A DNA stretch of 64,000 nucleotides from Microbacterium sp. RU33B (GTDB lineage: Bacteria; Actinomycetota; Actinomycetes; Actinomycetales; Microbacteriaceae): positions 620,001-684,000 of the forward strand of contig NZ_FTPO01000002.1 in NCBI RefSeq assembly GCF_900155915.1. The letters run 5' to 3'. Below the pieces are notes generated by a model, which was not told the origin of the DNA, made no database searches, and saw nothing but the letters and a program-made list of their open reading frames with translations. This document shows positions 57,401-64,000 of the stretch, in pieces. The translations under genes were made by a program, and so were the position numbers. Each line of letters begins with the position of its first letter. The stretch's first letter is position 1.

Positions 57401-60400
57401 ATCTGCGCCGGCGTCTCGACCAGCCGCCCCAGTGCCGCGTTCGGCACGTAGAGGTAGCCGTCGAGCGACCGGTAGGCGGTCGCGAGCCCGTACGGATCGT
57501 CGGTGAGGATGTGGTTGGTGGCCGCCGCCGCCGACAGCGGGGTCGCGCAGGGGTCGAGCGAGCCCTCCGGCACGGCGAGCGTGCACGCGTCACCGCTCAG
57601 GCGGAGCGCGTCGGCGTGGCTGGCCTCGTTGAACTGTCCGGTGTGCTGGGCGACGGGGGCGAACGGCACGATGTCGTCGCCGCCGACGATCACGACGGAG
57701 TCGATCTGGTCGCGGTGGTCGCCGAGCGCGGCGGCGACGTAGACGTTGACGGCCGTCGAGAGCGCTTCGCGGGCCGTCAGCGAGCACGGATTCGCGTCGA
57801 GGACGCTGCGGGCGGCGGCCACTCCGGGATCGGAGTCGATCGCGAGGACGGCGCCCACGACGGCGTCGTCCTGCGCCCCGTCACCGGTCAGCCGCGCGAG
57901 GGCGGCCCGCACGGTCGCGGTCTCCTCGACGCCGTAGGTGTCGCGGAACCGCGCCTGGTCGAAGAGGTAGATCGTGTTCGTCTCATCGGTGACGACGTCG
58001 CTGACGGACGCCTCGGCGGGGAGCCCGGGGATCGTGGGCGCCCAGGGCGTGCACACGATCTCGGAGGGCTCGTCGACGTACCGCACGCGCAGCGAATACA
58101 GCTCGGAGCTCGCCAGTCCGTTTCCGCTCGAGACGCGGACGAGCAGGTTCTGGCCGCCCGCGGCATCCGTCGAGGCGGCCTCGACCGTCGCGGTGCCGTC
58201 GCCGCGCTGAGCCGCCTGATCGATGAGGGTCTGACCGGCGACCTCCGCCGTGGTGTCGGCACCCGCGGTGGCGGGCTCGCCGGCCGCGCCCGTCTGCTCC
58301 GCCACGAGCGTGCCCGGCACGTCGCCGGCGGATGCGACGCCGAGGCTCGCGTCCTCGCCCGCGGCGCGTGTGGGGCTGAAGAGGGCGAGGGCGAGCTGCC
58401 CGTCGCTCGCGTTCGTCGAGATGACCAGTCTCTTCCCCGGCGGGGGCGGAGGCACGAGGTAGAAGTCCTCGTCGTCGGCGGGGCCGTACACGTCGACGGT
58501 CCGTCCGTCGACCTCCTCCTGACGCACGGAGGCCGGCGAGATCCACTCGTAGTAGAGCTGACCCTCCTCCAAGACGATCCCCGTGCCGGACTCCCAGACG
58601 CCGTCGGCGTAGTCGGTCGACGGGTTGTCCCAGTTCGAGAGCGAGCCGATGCCGCGGAGAGTCGCTTCGCTCTCGAGCGTGCCCGTCGTGAGCGTGGCCC
58701 GGGCGACGGGGTCGCCGCGCCCCGCCGACAGCGAGAACCATGCGTCCATCTCGATCACGGTGCCCGCGGAGGTGTCGGGCAGGGCGAAGCTCAGGCCGTT
58801 GCGTGTCTCGGTGCGTGGACCCTGGTACTCCGTGTACTGGTTCCACGACCGCGGCTCGGGCGCCGAGCCGCTCCACAGCAGCTGCGTGCGCGCGGTGTCG
58901 GGGGGCAGGGTGATGCGCGCCGTGGGCGCCGCGAAGCGCACCGGTTCGCCCGGACCCGCGTCGAAGGCGAAGCGGAACGGGGAGTTCGAGCTGCAGCGCG
59001 TGTTCGTGTTGCAGCCGCCGGGATCGGTGGGGTCGAGCCCCGAGCGCGGATCGATCGCGCTCGAGGTGAGCTGCTCCCACGGGTAGCTCTCCGCGTCGAG
59101 CAGCGAGAACAGCAGTTCGCCGAACTCCAGATCCGGCACGCCCTTCGCGACATCCGCGAACGTCGCCGTCTCGAGCAGCGGCCACGTCGGCTGGGCCAGC
59201 GTGCCGCTCACGTCGGTGCGCCCGAACAGCGCGACCCGCGCGGCGTCGTCGAGCGACCGGACGTCGCGCTCGCCGAGCGGCGTGCCCGGGAGGAGGGCCG
59301 GATCGATCGTCATCGCGTCGAGGAGCATCCTGTCGATCGTCGCGTCGGGGAGGGCGCCCACGACGAGCCGGTCGACACCGGATGCCGCGATGTCGAGACC
59401 GGCCGCGTCGAGGTCGGCGAGCACCATCTCGGGGTCGACCTCGACCGCGAGACCCTGAGCGTCGGCGAGGTCCTGCCACGCCGACGCGGCGTCGTCGGAG
59501 CCCGGGAGCGGCAGCTCGGCCAGGGGGGCGCTGCCCAGCGCATACGACGCGAGGGTCAGCGCATCCAGGCCGCTGCCGTCGATGTCGAGGTCGCCGAGCG
59601 ACAGGCTCAGGATGAGGCGCCCGGCATCCGTGTCGGGGTTCTCATCGGCCCACGCGAGCACCTCGTCGAGCGTCACCGTCTGCAGGAGCTGATCGGCGAA
59701 CGGCGTGCCCTCGAGGATCTGCGCCCAGCCGCCCGGGATGTCGAGCCGGTGCACAGGGAGGCGGTGCACGGGAAGGCGATGCACCGGCAGGCGGTGCACG
59801 GGCGAGTCCTCGACGAGGAGACGGTGCACCGGAAGACGATGGACGGGCAGGCGGTGCACGGGCAGGCGGTGGACCGGGAGGCGGTGCACGGGAGCGTCGG
59901 CGAGCGCCGACGCGTACCCGCGGAGCGTGGTGAGGGCGATGCTCGAGATCGGCACACGGGTGAGGTAGCTCGGGGGGACGATCGTGCCCTGCGTGCTCGA
60001 GACCGAGATGCCGTCGTTCGAGTGGGTGTCGATCGCGTCGATGCGCGTGCCCGACTGGAACGCCAGGGTGCGGCCCGTGGCGGACAACGACGGGGACGAG
60101 CCCGGCGCGTGGTCCGTCCTCGCGCCGGGGGTGCCGGTGCACCGGACGACGGTGCCGCCGGTCTCGGCGTCGATCCAGCTGATCTTCTCCGTGCGGATGA
60201 CGGGGCGCTCGAGAGGGGGCGGCGGCGGGCTGTCGCTGCTCCACTCCGCGATCGGAACCGTCGTCGACCACGCGACGGTGCTCCCGTCGGGCGAGATGAC
60301 GGGGGCGGAGTCCACGCCCGAACGACGGTCGGTGCCGAAGGTGCCGACGGAGGCCGTGAAGGGCGACTGGACGGAGTACATCGCGGCGACCACGGCCGGG

Positions 60401-61359
60401 GATTCGGAGTCGCCGAACCCCAGATTGCACGCCCGGCCCCGCACGTAGGCGAACGCCTTGCCCGTGACATCGATCGACGGGGGGCTGATGACGTCGCGCC
60501 CGACCACGCCCTGGCGGTCGTAGGTCAGGTTCGTCCAGAAGAGGCTGTCGAGCGTGGTCTGCACGAGCGGGTCTGCGGGGTCGCCGCGCGTGCGGAACGC
60601 CACGATGTACCCGTTCCCGCTGATCACGCCGTCCCGTGTTCCCGTGACGATGTTCTGGTCGGGGTAGACCTTGTCGATCTCCATGTCGCCGTGGACGCCG
60701 TCGCCGTTCGCGTCGAGGTCGGCGATGTACACGTCTTCGGCGCCGTTCGCATCGATCGTGTCGAAGTTGTCCGCCGCGGACGTGAACACGACGTACCGGC
60801 CGTCGTCGCTCATGTCGGGGTCGCGGGAATCCCCGTCGGGGATCTCGGATGCCTGGAGGCGCACGGTCGTGTTCGCCACCGTGTCGCGCACGTACACGTG
60901 GGTGAATCCGCGGGGAGTGACGCCGTCGACGAGGTTCGTGGCATCGCTGGTGAACGCGACGTAGCGGCCGTTCATGCTCGACACGGCGTCGTCGCTGCGG
61001 CCGTCGGCACGCACCGCGCCGATCGGCCCGTCCGGGGCGCTCACCAGCACGGGGGCGGCCGAGAACGGGTCGTCCGAGCCCTGCACGGCCGTCGCGAGGA
61101 ACACATCCGGCTCGCCGTTCGTGTCGCCGGGCACGAGGTCGGACGCGCCCGAGGTGAAGACCACCCGCTGCGCGTCCGCAGTGAGGAAGGGACTGCTCGC
61201 ACCGCCCTGCGCGCTGTCGGTGACCGTGAACGTCTCGGCGTCGCCGACCGCGGCGCTCGCCGGAGCGGGCGTCGCCGGGGCGACGACGACGGCTCCCGTC
61301 ACGACGAGCGACGCGATCGCGAGGGCGGCCAGGGCAGGGCGGTGGTGCGCGTGCTTCAT
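54463..61359 (-). CDS. Giant secreted multidomain protein with clan CD peptidase-like segment
   Basis: This 2298-residue protein has a signal peptide (LAALAIASLVVTGAVVV, cleavage near ASA). Residues of about 45-430 contain PD40/TolB-like repeats such as MSDDGRYVVFTSAADNF and SPDGSTVAWSTT. Nine PVHRL units follow at 490-539. A C25/caspase-like segment has SVNTHADE (His about 1402) and FLIGCHAGNN (Cys about 1447), the spacing of clan CD cysteine peptidases. Ig-like domains fill the C-terminal third. ATG overlaps the cyclase stop (ATGA), and its stop is directly followed by the PycTM-like ATG. Whether the dyad is active is an inference. Confidence 0.8.
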   Translation of the reverse strand: MKHAHHRPALAALAIASLVVTGAVVVAPATPAPASAAVGDAETFTVTDSAQGGASSPFLTADAQRVVFTSGASDLVPGDTNGEPDVFLATAVQGSDDPFSAAPVLVSAPDGPIGAVRADGRSDDAVSSMNGRYVAFTSDATNLVDGVTPRGFTHVYVRDTVANTTVRLQASEIPDGDSRDPDMSDDGRYVVFTSAADNFDTIDANGAEDVYIADLDANGDGVHGDMEIDKVYPDQNIVTGTRDGVISGNGYIVAFRTRGDPADPLVQTTLDSLFWTNLTYDRQGVVGRDVISPPSIDVTGKAFAYVRGRACNLGFGDSESPAVVAAMYSVQSPFTASVGTFGTDRRSGVDSAPVISPDGSTVAWSTTVPIAEWSSDSPPPPPLERPVIRTEKISWIDAETGGTVVRCTGTPGARTDHAPGSSPSLSATGRTLAFQSGTRIDAIDTHSNDGISVSSTQGTIVPPSYLTRVPISSIALTTLRGYASALADAPVHRLPVHRLPVHRLPVHRLPVHRLLVEDSPVHRLPVHRLPVHRLPVHRLDIPGGWAQILEGTPFADQLLQTVTLDEVLAWADENPDTDAGRLILSLSLGDLDIDGSGLDALTLASYALGSAPLAELPLPGSDDAASAWQDLADAQGLAVEVDPEMVLADLDAAGLDIAASGVDRLVVGALPDATIDRMLLDAMTIDPALLPGTPLGERDVRSLDDAARVALFGRTDVSGTLAQPTWPLLETATFADVAKGVPDLEFGELLFSLLDAESYPWEQLTSSAIDPRSGLDPTDPGGCNTNTRCSSNSPFRFAFDAGPGEPVRFAAPTARITLPPDTARTQLLWSGSAPEPRSWNQYTEYQGPRTETRNGLSFALPDTSAGTVIEMDAWFSLSAGRGDPVARATLTTGTLESEATLRGIGSLSNWDNPSTDYADGVWESGTGIVLEEGQLYYEWISPASVRQEEVDGRTVDVYGPADDEDFYLVPPPPPGKRLVISTNASDGQLALALFSPTRAAGEDASLGVASAGDVPGTLVAEQTGAAGEPATAGADTTAEVAGQTLIDQAAQRGDGTATVEAASTDAAGGQNLLVRVSSGNGLASSELYSLRVRYVDEPSEIVCTPWAPTIPGLPAEASVSDVVTDETNTIYLFDQARFRDTYGVEETATVRAALARLTGDGAQDDAVVGAVLAIDSDPGVAAARSVLDANPCSLTAREALSTAVNVYVAAALGDHRDQIDSVVIVGGDDIVPFAPVAQHTGQFNEASHADALRLSGDACTLAVPEGSLDPCATPLSAAAATNHILTDDPYGLATAYRSLDGYLYVPNAALGRLVETPAQIVATIDRFIEADGVLAADSSLTGGYGAWAELPEDIRAALGWRSPDNETLGEDDPQKLWTRAELAEALFPDAGEAPRIVSVNTHADETRLLPGVAGAAGGRFAEADLFTTDDAPEASGLDGSLLFLIGCHAGNNLPSAYYGEDAVDWVDVFSESGGFIGNTGYGLANTVTTALSERLLTLYADWVGVEVDGRSVTSSEALTYAKQSYLGGLGLYSGYDEKILMESVYYGLPMYTFADAATAKAAPVPTIPDDLTALQTQGGLSSASLEFAPDFQKVTKTDDEGRDVSYLTADGQEPVTVAGQPVLPRIVSQLRDEPGYTPRGVLITKLTSQTESGVPIAIAAPGVGVAQTTATRTDVAFPSTFATITSQQTPAGRSDLLVVTPGRVESGDGVTGSLERFTALGLDVLYAPEESTDTTAPSVTGIDARADGFTFSVAGDPAAGILLVQPTDGGSGEWQARPVGIAADRGSVLLPAGLGAYRWILQVADAAGNVTVETNRGHIVETAASAPELGSTAGDAELKVGALLQRAVEITDAAPGDRLTAQLTVQSGESAVGGAIVPVTTGADGVTRALIAQRFDTPGSFDVALRVCRAEACTTARFAVDVALQNAAPTSSVSLVSDTDPIGPSSVLTATAEARDADDADDPSLLLEWARNGVPIAGEFGATLELLPLGANPGDVITVTATPFDGTTVGHASSASVTLHIPPPPPVITATATTAGGAYAEGSWSRMPVTVDFDCSGLGALQCSPPETVSVDTTAAGLVVRGTVRDLFGRTATAEVLVRVDRTAPTLAPAVTPDPVAQGAVATAAPNAADAASGLASAACAVPQTSVAGPATVVCTAVDVAGNTATGAASYTVQAVGARMCRGLLDRTALAPLNADGTSVFLRTSGVPIAFRACDASGKPIGTKNFVRSVTLVSTTTLPASARINELWTPPFTGFSYLKAADVWLGQISTVKLAKGKKYTYTVLLADGSSFPFTFGVR
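59743..59892 (-). repeat. In-frame pentapeptide repeat (PVHRL x 9)
   Basis: Ten 15-base units encode five PVHRL, one LVEDS, then four PVHRL, residues 490-539 of the giant protein. The units differ at third codon positions (GTG/GTC, CAC/CAT, CGC/CGT/CGG), so the peptide is kept while the DNA drifts. Confidence 0.85.
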
Positions 61360-64000
61360 CGCGGACGCTCCGAGGGGGTGAAGTCGACGACATCGTGGAC
61401 GAGCAGAGCGTCGACGTCGACGACGCCGAGCCTGCGCAGAGTCTCGTGCGCGTCGCCGATCGCGGTGTCGGGATCGAGATGCGCCAGGAGGGCGAGCGAG
61501 AGCGCACGCTCGTACGGGGTGGCGGTGGCCACGTCGACGGCCGCTCGGGCCGCGGCGCGGGCGGCGGTGTCGTCGCCGTCGGTGCGGGCCAGGCGAGCGC
61601 TCTGTCGGTGCAGGCGGCTGAGGGCGGGTCCGTCGACGCCCGCGACCGCGAGATCGCTCGCCAGGACGACGGCGTCGTCGTGGAGGCCGGCGTCGATCAG
61701 CGCTTCGAGCAGATGCACGCGAGCGTCGCGGGCCGAGTCCGCCTCGTCGAGCTCGGCGTACCCGGCTGCCGACGCCTCGAGCGCGGTGCGCGCGGCCACG
61801 GGATCGCCCGCGCGGGTGTCGCACCGGCCGGTGAGCAGCAGGACGAACGCGACGAGGTACGGATTGTCGGAGGCCTCGAACACGCGGCGCGCCGACCGCA
61901 GCAGGGGTCGCGCCTCATCGATCAGACCCTGGTCGAGCAGGATCTCCGCGGCGTTGGCGGCTTCGATCGCGCTGCCGACGACGTCGCCCGCGGCATCCGC
62001 TGCCGCCCTCGCCTGTCCGTACAGCGCGGCCGCCGACCCCCAGTCGCCCCGGTAGTACGCGCGCACCCCGAGAAGGCTCAGCACCTTCGACTTCGACAGC
62101 TCGTCGCCCGTCTGGTCGTACATCTCCAAGGCCTGCGCGAGGTGGATCATGGCGCCGTCGCCGCCGATCTCGCTCGCGGCGATGTCGTGGTACCGGTACG
62201 CGTCGGCGAGCACGCGCCGGCTCGTCGCATCGTCGGCGCGACCCTCGAGCAGCGTGATCGCCTCGACGGCCAGGTCCTTCGCGGGCGCCCAATGCCCTTT
62301 GCGCAGCTCGAGGCCCGACTCCGTGACGGCGATCGCCGCGAGCACGCCGCGCGCGCTGTCGCCGGCGCCGGCCACCGCGCGTCGGGCCGCTCGGAGGGCG
62401 CGCGCCGCTTCGTCGGCGCGGCCGAGGATGTTCAGCGCGTAGGCGCGCTCGCGGTCGAGGCGCGCACGCGACACGGCATCCGTCATGAGCTTGCGCGCGC
62501 TCGAGAACGCCTCGAGGCCCTCTGCCGCCCAGCCGCCCGCGACGCTCACGCGGCCGAGCGCCTCCAGGAGCGCGGGCAGGTCGTGGGATGATCCGCCCGA
62601 GCGCCGCGCGGCCTCGATCGCGCTGCGATAGGCGCGCACCGCCTCTTCGAGAGCGAAGGCGGACTCGGCGGAGGCCGCCGCGCGGGAGGCGGCCTCGCGG
62701 GCCGCCTCCCATTCGCCGGCGGCTTCGTAGTGCGCGGTCAGCATGGCATCACGGGATGCTCCGCCCATGCCCGGATCGGAGGAGATGGCCGCCGCGGCGG
62801 CACGATGCAGCTCGCGCCGTGCCTGGAACGTGAGCTGGCTGTACGCGACGTCGCGGAAGAGCTCCGACCGGAACGAGACCCCGTCGGCGCCGAGCTCGAG
62901 GAAGGAGGACAGCCCACTCGACAGGAGAGGAGCGCCGACGCATGTCAGATACAGGCCGAGCGGAATCCGCACGCCGAGCACGGCGGCCCGGCGCAGGATC
63001 GTGCGGTCGGTCTCGCTCAGCGCGTCGATGCGCTCGCCGACGAGCTGCTCGATCGCGAGACCGTCGACCTCGCTCGCGAGCCCTGCCGCGATCTCGACCA
63101 GGTACAGCGGCGTGCCGCCCGCGCGGGCGACCAGGGGAGCGAGATCGGCCGGGAGCATGCGCCGGCCGGCGACCGCTTCGATGAGATCGCCGGCGTCGTC
63201 GTCGTCGAGGCCGCCGAGGGCGATCTCGCCGGCCTCGACGGCCAGTGCTCCTTCGCCGTCGCGTCGCGACACGAAGATCGCGTGCACCGCGTCGGCCGCG
63301 ATCATCTCGCCCAGGACGGCCGCGGACGCCGGGTCGATCCACTGGGCGTCGTCGAGCACGAGGCATCCGGGGCCGGCCGTGACGGTCTCGATGAACTCGC
63401 GCAGCACGGCCGACGCGCGCTCCGCGCGGAACGCGTCGTCGAGAGCGTCGACCTCGTCGGTGGCGGCCACCTCCGCCCGCACCGCCGGGGCGAGCAGTGG
63501 GAGCCACGGGGAGAGATGCGGAGCGCGATCGGCGACGGCCGCACCCAGGAGAACGCCCGCGTCGATCGGCGGCGAGGCCGACGGGATGCCGAGCAGCGGC
63601 CGCAGCAGGGTCTGCAGCGTGCGGTAGGGGGCGTTCGCGCCGTACCGGTCGCCGTGCGCGCGCAGCACGGGCAGCGGTGTCTCCTCGAGAGCATGGTCGA
63701 GCAGCCGGGTCTTGCCGATTCCGGCCGGACCCGACAGCACCGTGACGCTCCCGACGCCCGCTGCGGCCTCCGCCAGCCGTGTGCGGACAGCCTCGAGTTC
63801 GGAGAGCCGCCCGACGAACGGAGTCTGCCGCGCGTCCAGGCTCGCGAGCCCGCCGTGACCGGTCACGACGACCACGGGGATGGCCTGCGATTTGCCCTTC
63901 ACCGTGATCGTCCCGCGGTCGTCCGCGTCGAACGGGCGGCCCGTGCGCTCGACCGCGGAGCGCGTCGCGAGCACGGTGCCGGTCTCGGCGCGCGCGGCGA
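61356..64000 (-). CDS. Class III cyclase-AAA ATPase-helical repeat regulator, partial
   Basis: The gene runs off the right edge, so its start and most of the cyclase domain are missing. The visible start (ETGTVLATRSAVERTG, then GTITVKGKSQAIPVVVV) is the end of a class III nucleotide cyclase homology domain. A transition GRLSELEAVRTRLAEA leads to an AAA/STAND ATPase with Walker A GPAGIGKTRLL and Walker B CLVLDDAQWID. The last 450 residues are TPR-like helical pairs. No DNA-binding HTH follows, unlike LuxR-family relatives. The cyclase product cannot be told without the missing part. The stop codon overlaps the giant gene's ATG (ATGA). Confidence 0.85.
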   Translation of the reverse strand, partial: AARAETGTVLATRSAVERTGRPFDADDRGTITVKGKSQAIPVVVVTGHGGLASLDARQTPFVGRLSELEAVRTRLAEAAAGVGSVTVLSGPAGIGKTRLLDHALEETPLPVLRAHGDRYGANAPYRTLQTLLRPLLGIPSASPPIDAGVLLGAAVADRAPHLSPWLPLLAPAVRAEVAATDEVDALDDAFRAERASAVLREFIETVTAGPGCLVLDDAQWIDPASAAVLGEMIAADAVHAIFVSRRDGEGALAVEAGEIALGGLDDDDAGDLIEAVAGRRMLPADLAPLVARAGGTPLYLVEIAAGLASEVDGLAIEQLVGERIDALSETDRTILRRAAVLGVRIPLGLYLTCVGAPLLSSGLSSFLELGADGVSFRSELFRDVAYSQLTFQARRELHRAAAAAISSDPGMGGASRDAMLTAHYEAAGEWEAAREAASRAAASAESAFALEEAVRAYRSAIEAARRSGGSSHDLPALLEALGRVSVAGGWAAEGLEAFSSARKLMTDAVSRARLDRERAYALNILGRADEAARALRAARRAVAGAGDSARGVLAAIAVTESGLELRKGHWAPAKDLAVEAITLLEGRADDATSRRVLADAYRYHDIAASEIGGDGAMIHLAQALEMYDQTGDELSKSKVLSLLGVRAYYRGDWGSAAALYGQARAAADAAGDVVGSAIEAANAAEILLDQGLIDEARPLLRSARRVFEASDNPYLVAFVLLLTGRCDTRAGDPVAARTALEASAAGYAELDEADSARDARVHLLEALIDAGLHDDAVVLASDLAVAGVDGPALSRLHRQSARLARTDGDDTAARAAARAAVDVATATPYERALSLALLAHLDPDTAIGDAHETLRRLGVVDVDALLVHDVVDFTPSERPR

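Noticed and set aside
59743..59892. Regular 15-bp repeats considered as a CRISPR or minisatellite
   Set aside because: No spacers exist and the units keep the reading frame with synonymous changes, so they are protein repeats.
57511..62055. Open plus-strand frame of about 1500 codons opposite the giant gene
   Set aside because: It is a high-GC shadow: the product is Arg/Gly/Asp-rich with no domain, while the minus strand has a signal peptide, coherent domains and coupled neighbours.
61356..64000. LuxR/MalT-type transcriptional regulator
   Set aside because: The C-terminus has helical repeats but no helix-turn-helix, and the N-terminal side is a cyclase domain end.

Overview
The window is high-GC (about 70%) DNA from an actinobacterium, most likely a Microbacteriaceae member such as Microbacterium. 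This is an inference. It rests on near-exclusive G/C third positions, many genes whose start codon sits 6-7 bases after a TAGNCT-type -10 box (leaderless transcripts), F420-cofactor genes outside mycobacteria, a dimeric glycyl-tRNA synthetase, a YkoEDC thiamine-precursor transporter under a TPP riboswitch, and a LAxTG-type wall-sorting signal. No tRNA, rRNA, insertion sequence, integrase or CRISPR array was seen. No gene-free stretch exceeds 300 bases; the longest gaps are 19433-19642, 21473-21686 and 28037-28222.

Layout. 1-9.1 kb: a beta-lactamase-fold protein without its catalytic residues, a pair of 53-bp palindromic repeats, purU, a tandem-hotdog thioesterase, a peptide symporter (POT), a 14-TM MFS exporter, a GNAT-like protein, a cyclase-family hydrolase and a PEP-mutase/isocitrate-lyase-like enzyme. 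9.2-9.6 kb: two tandem, previously unannotated-looking paralogous micro-ORFs. 9.7-19.4 kb: a MenC-type enolase-superfamily enzyme, a lipoprotein, a lactate-oxidase-family flavoenzyme, a solute-binding/VWA fusion lipoprotein with a membrane partner, an aldo/keto reductase, a SUMF1-like protein and glycyl-tRNA synthetase. 19.6-25.3 kb: a wall-anchored surface protein, a flotillin/NfeD pair, and an HhH-GPD DNA-repair gene whose 5' end is duplicated around an inserted small gene.

25.3-36.9 kb: haem and F420 region: a HemY-type oxidase, three small membrane-associated proteins, hemD behind a structured leader, fbiA/cofD, a frameshifted TauE/SafE permease, then on the minus strand fbiC, a Baeyer-Villiger-type monooxygenase, cofC and a VOC protein in a coupled run. 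The CofH half of FbiC lacks its radical-SAM cysteine cluster. 36.9-47.6 kb: an ABC transporter whose ATPase carries a 270-residue acidic tail, a hydroxyacyl-CoA hydrolase/enoyl hydratase, two membrane proteins and a J-domain/NERD-like fusion in a compact run, a D,D-carboxypeptidase, and the TPP riboswitch with ykoEDC. 47.6-53.2 kb: a phosphotransferase, two SDRs flanking an enoyl-CoA hydratase, a HAD phosphatase and a LysE-type exporter.

53.2-64 kb is the most unusual region: one tightly coupled minus-strand run that begins beyond the right edge. It encodes a class III nucleotide cyclase fused to an AAA ATPase and a helical repeat domain, then a 2298-residue secreted protein (propeller-like repeats, nine PVHRL pentapeptides, a clan CD/C25-like cysteine-peptidase segment, Ig-like domains), then a protein of the Pycsar-effector transmembrane family, then a membrane-anchored protein of unknown role. 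A cyclase and a PycTM-like protein in one operon, separated by a secreted peptidase-like giant, is the best candidate here for an undescribed signalling or defence system.

Two window-wide patterns stand out: the leaderless promoter architecture, and strong over-use of the octamer CGGATGCC/GGCATCCG in genes and in terminator stems, resembling the way DNA-uptake words are distributed in other bacteria.
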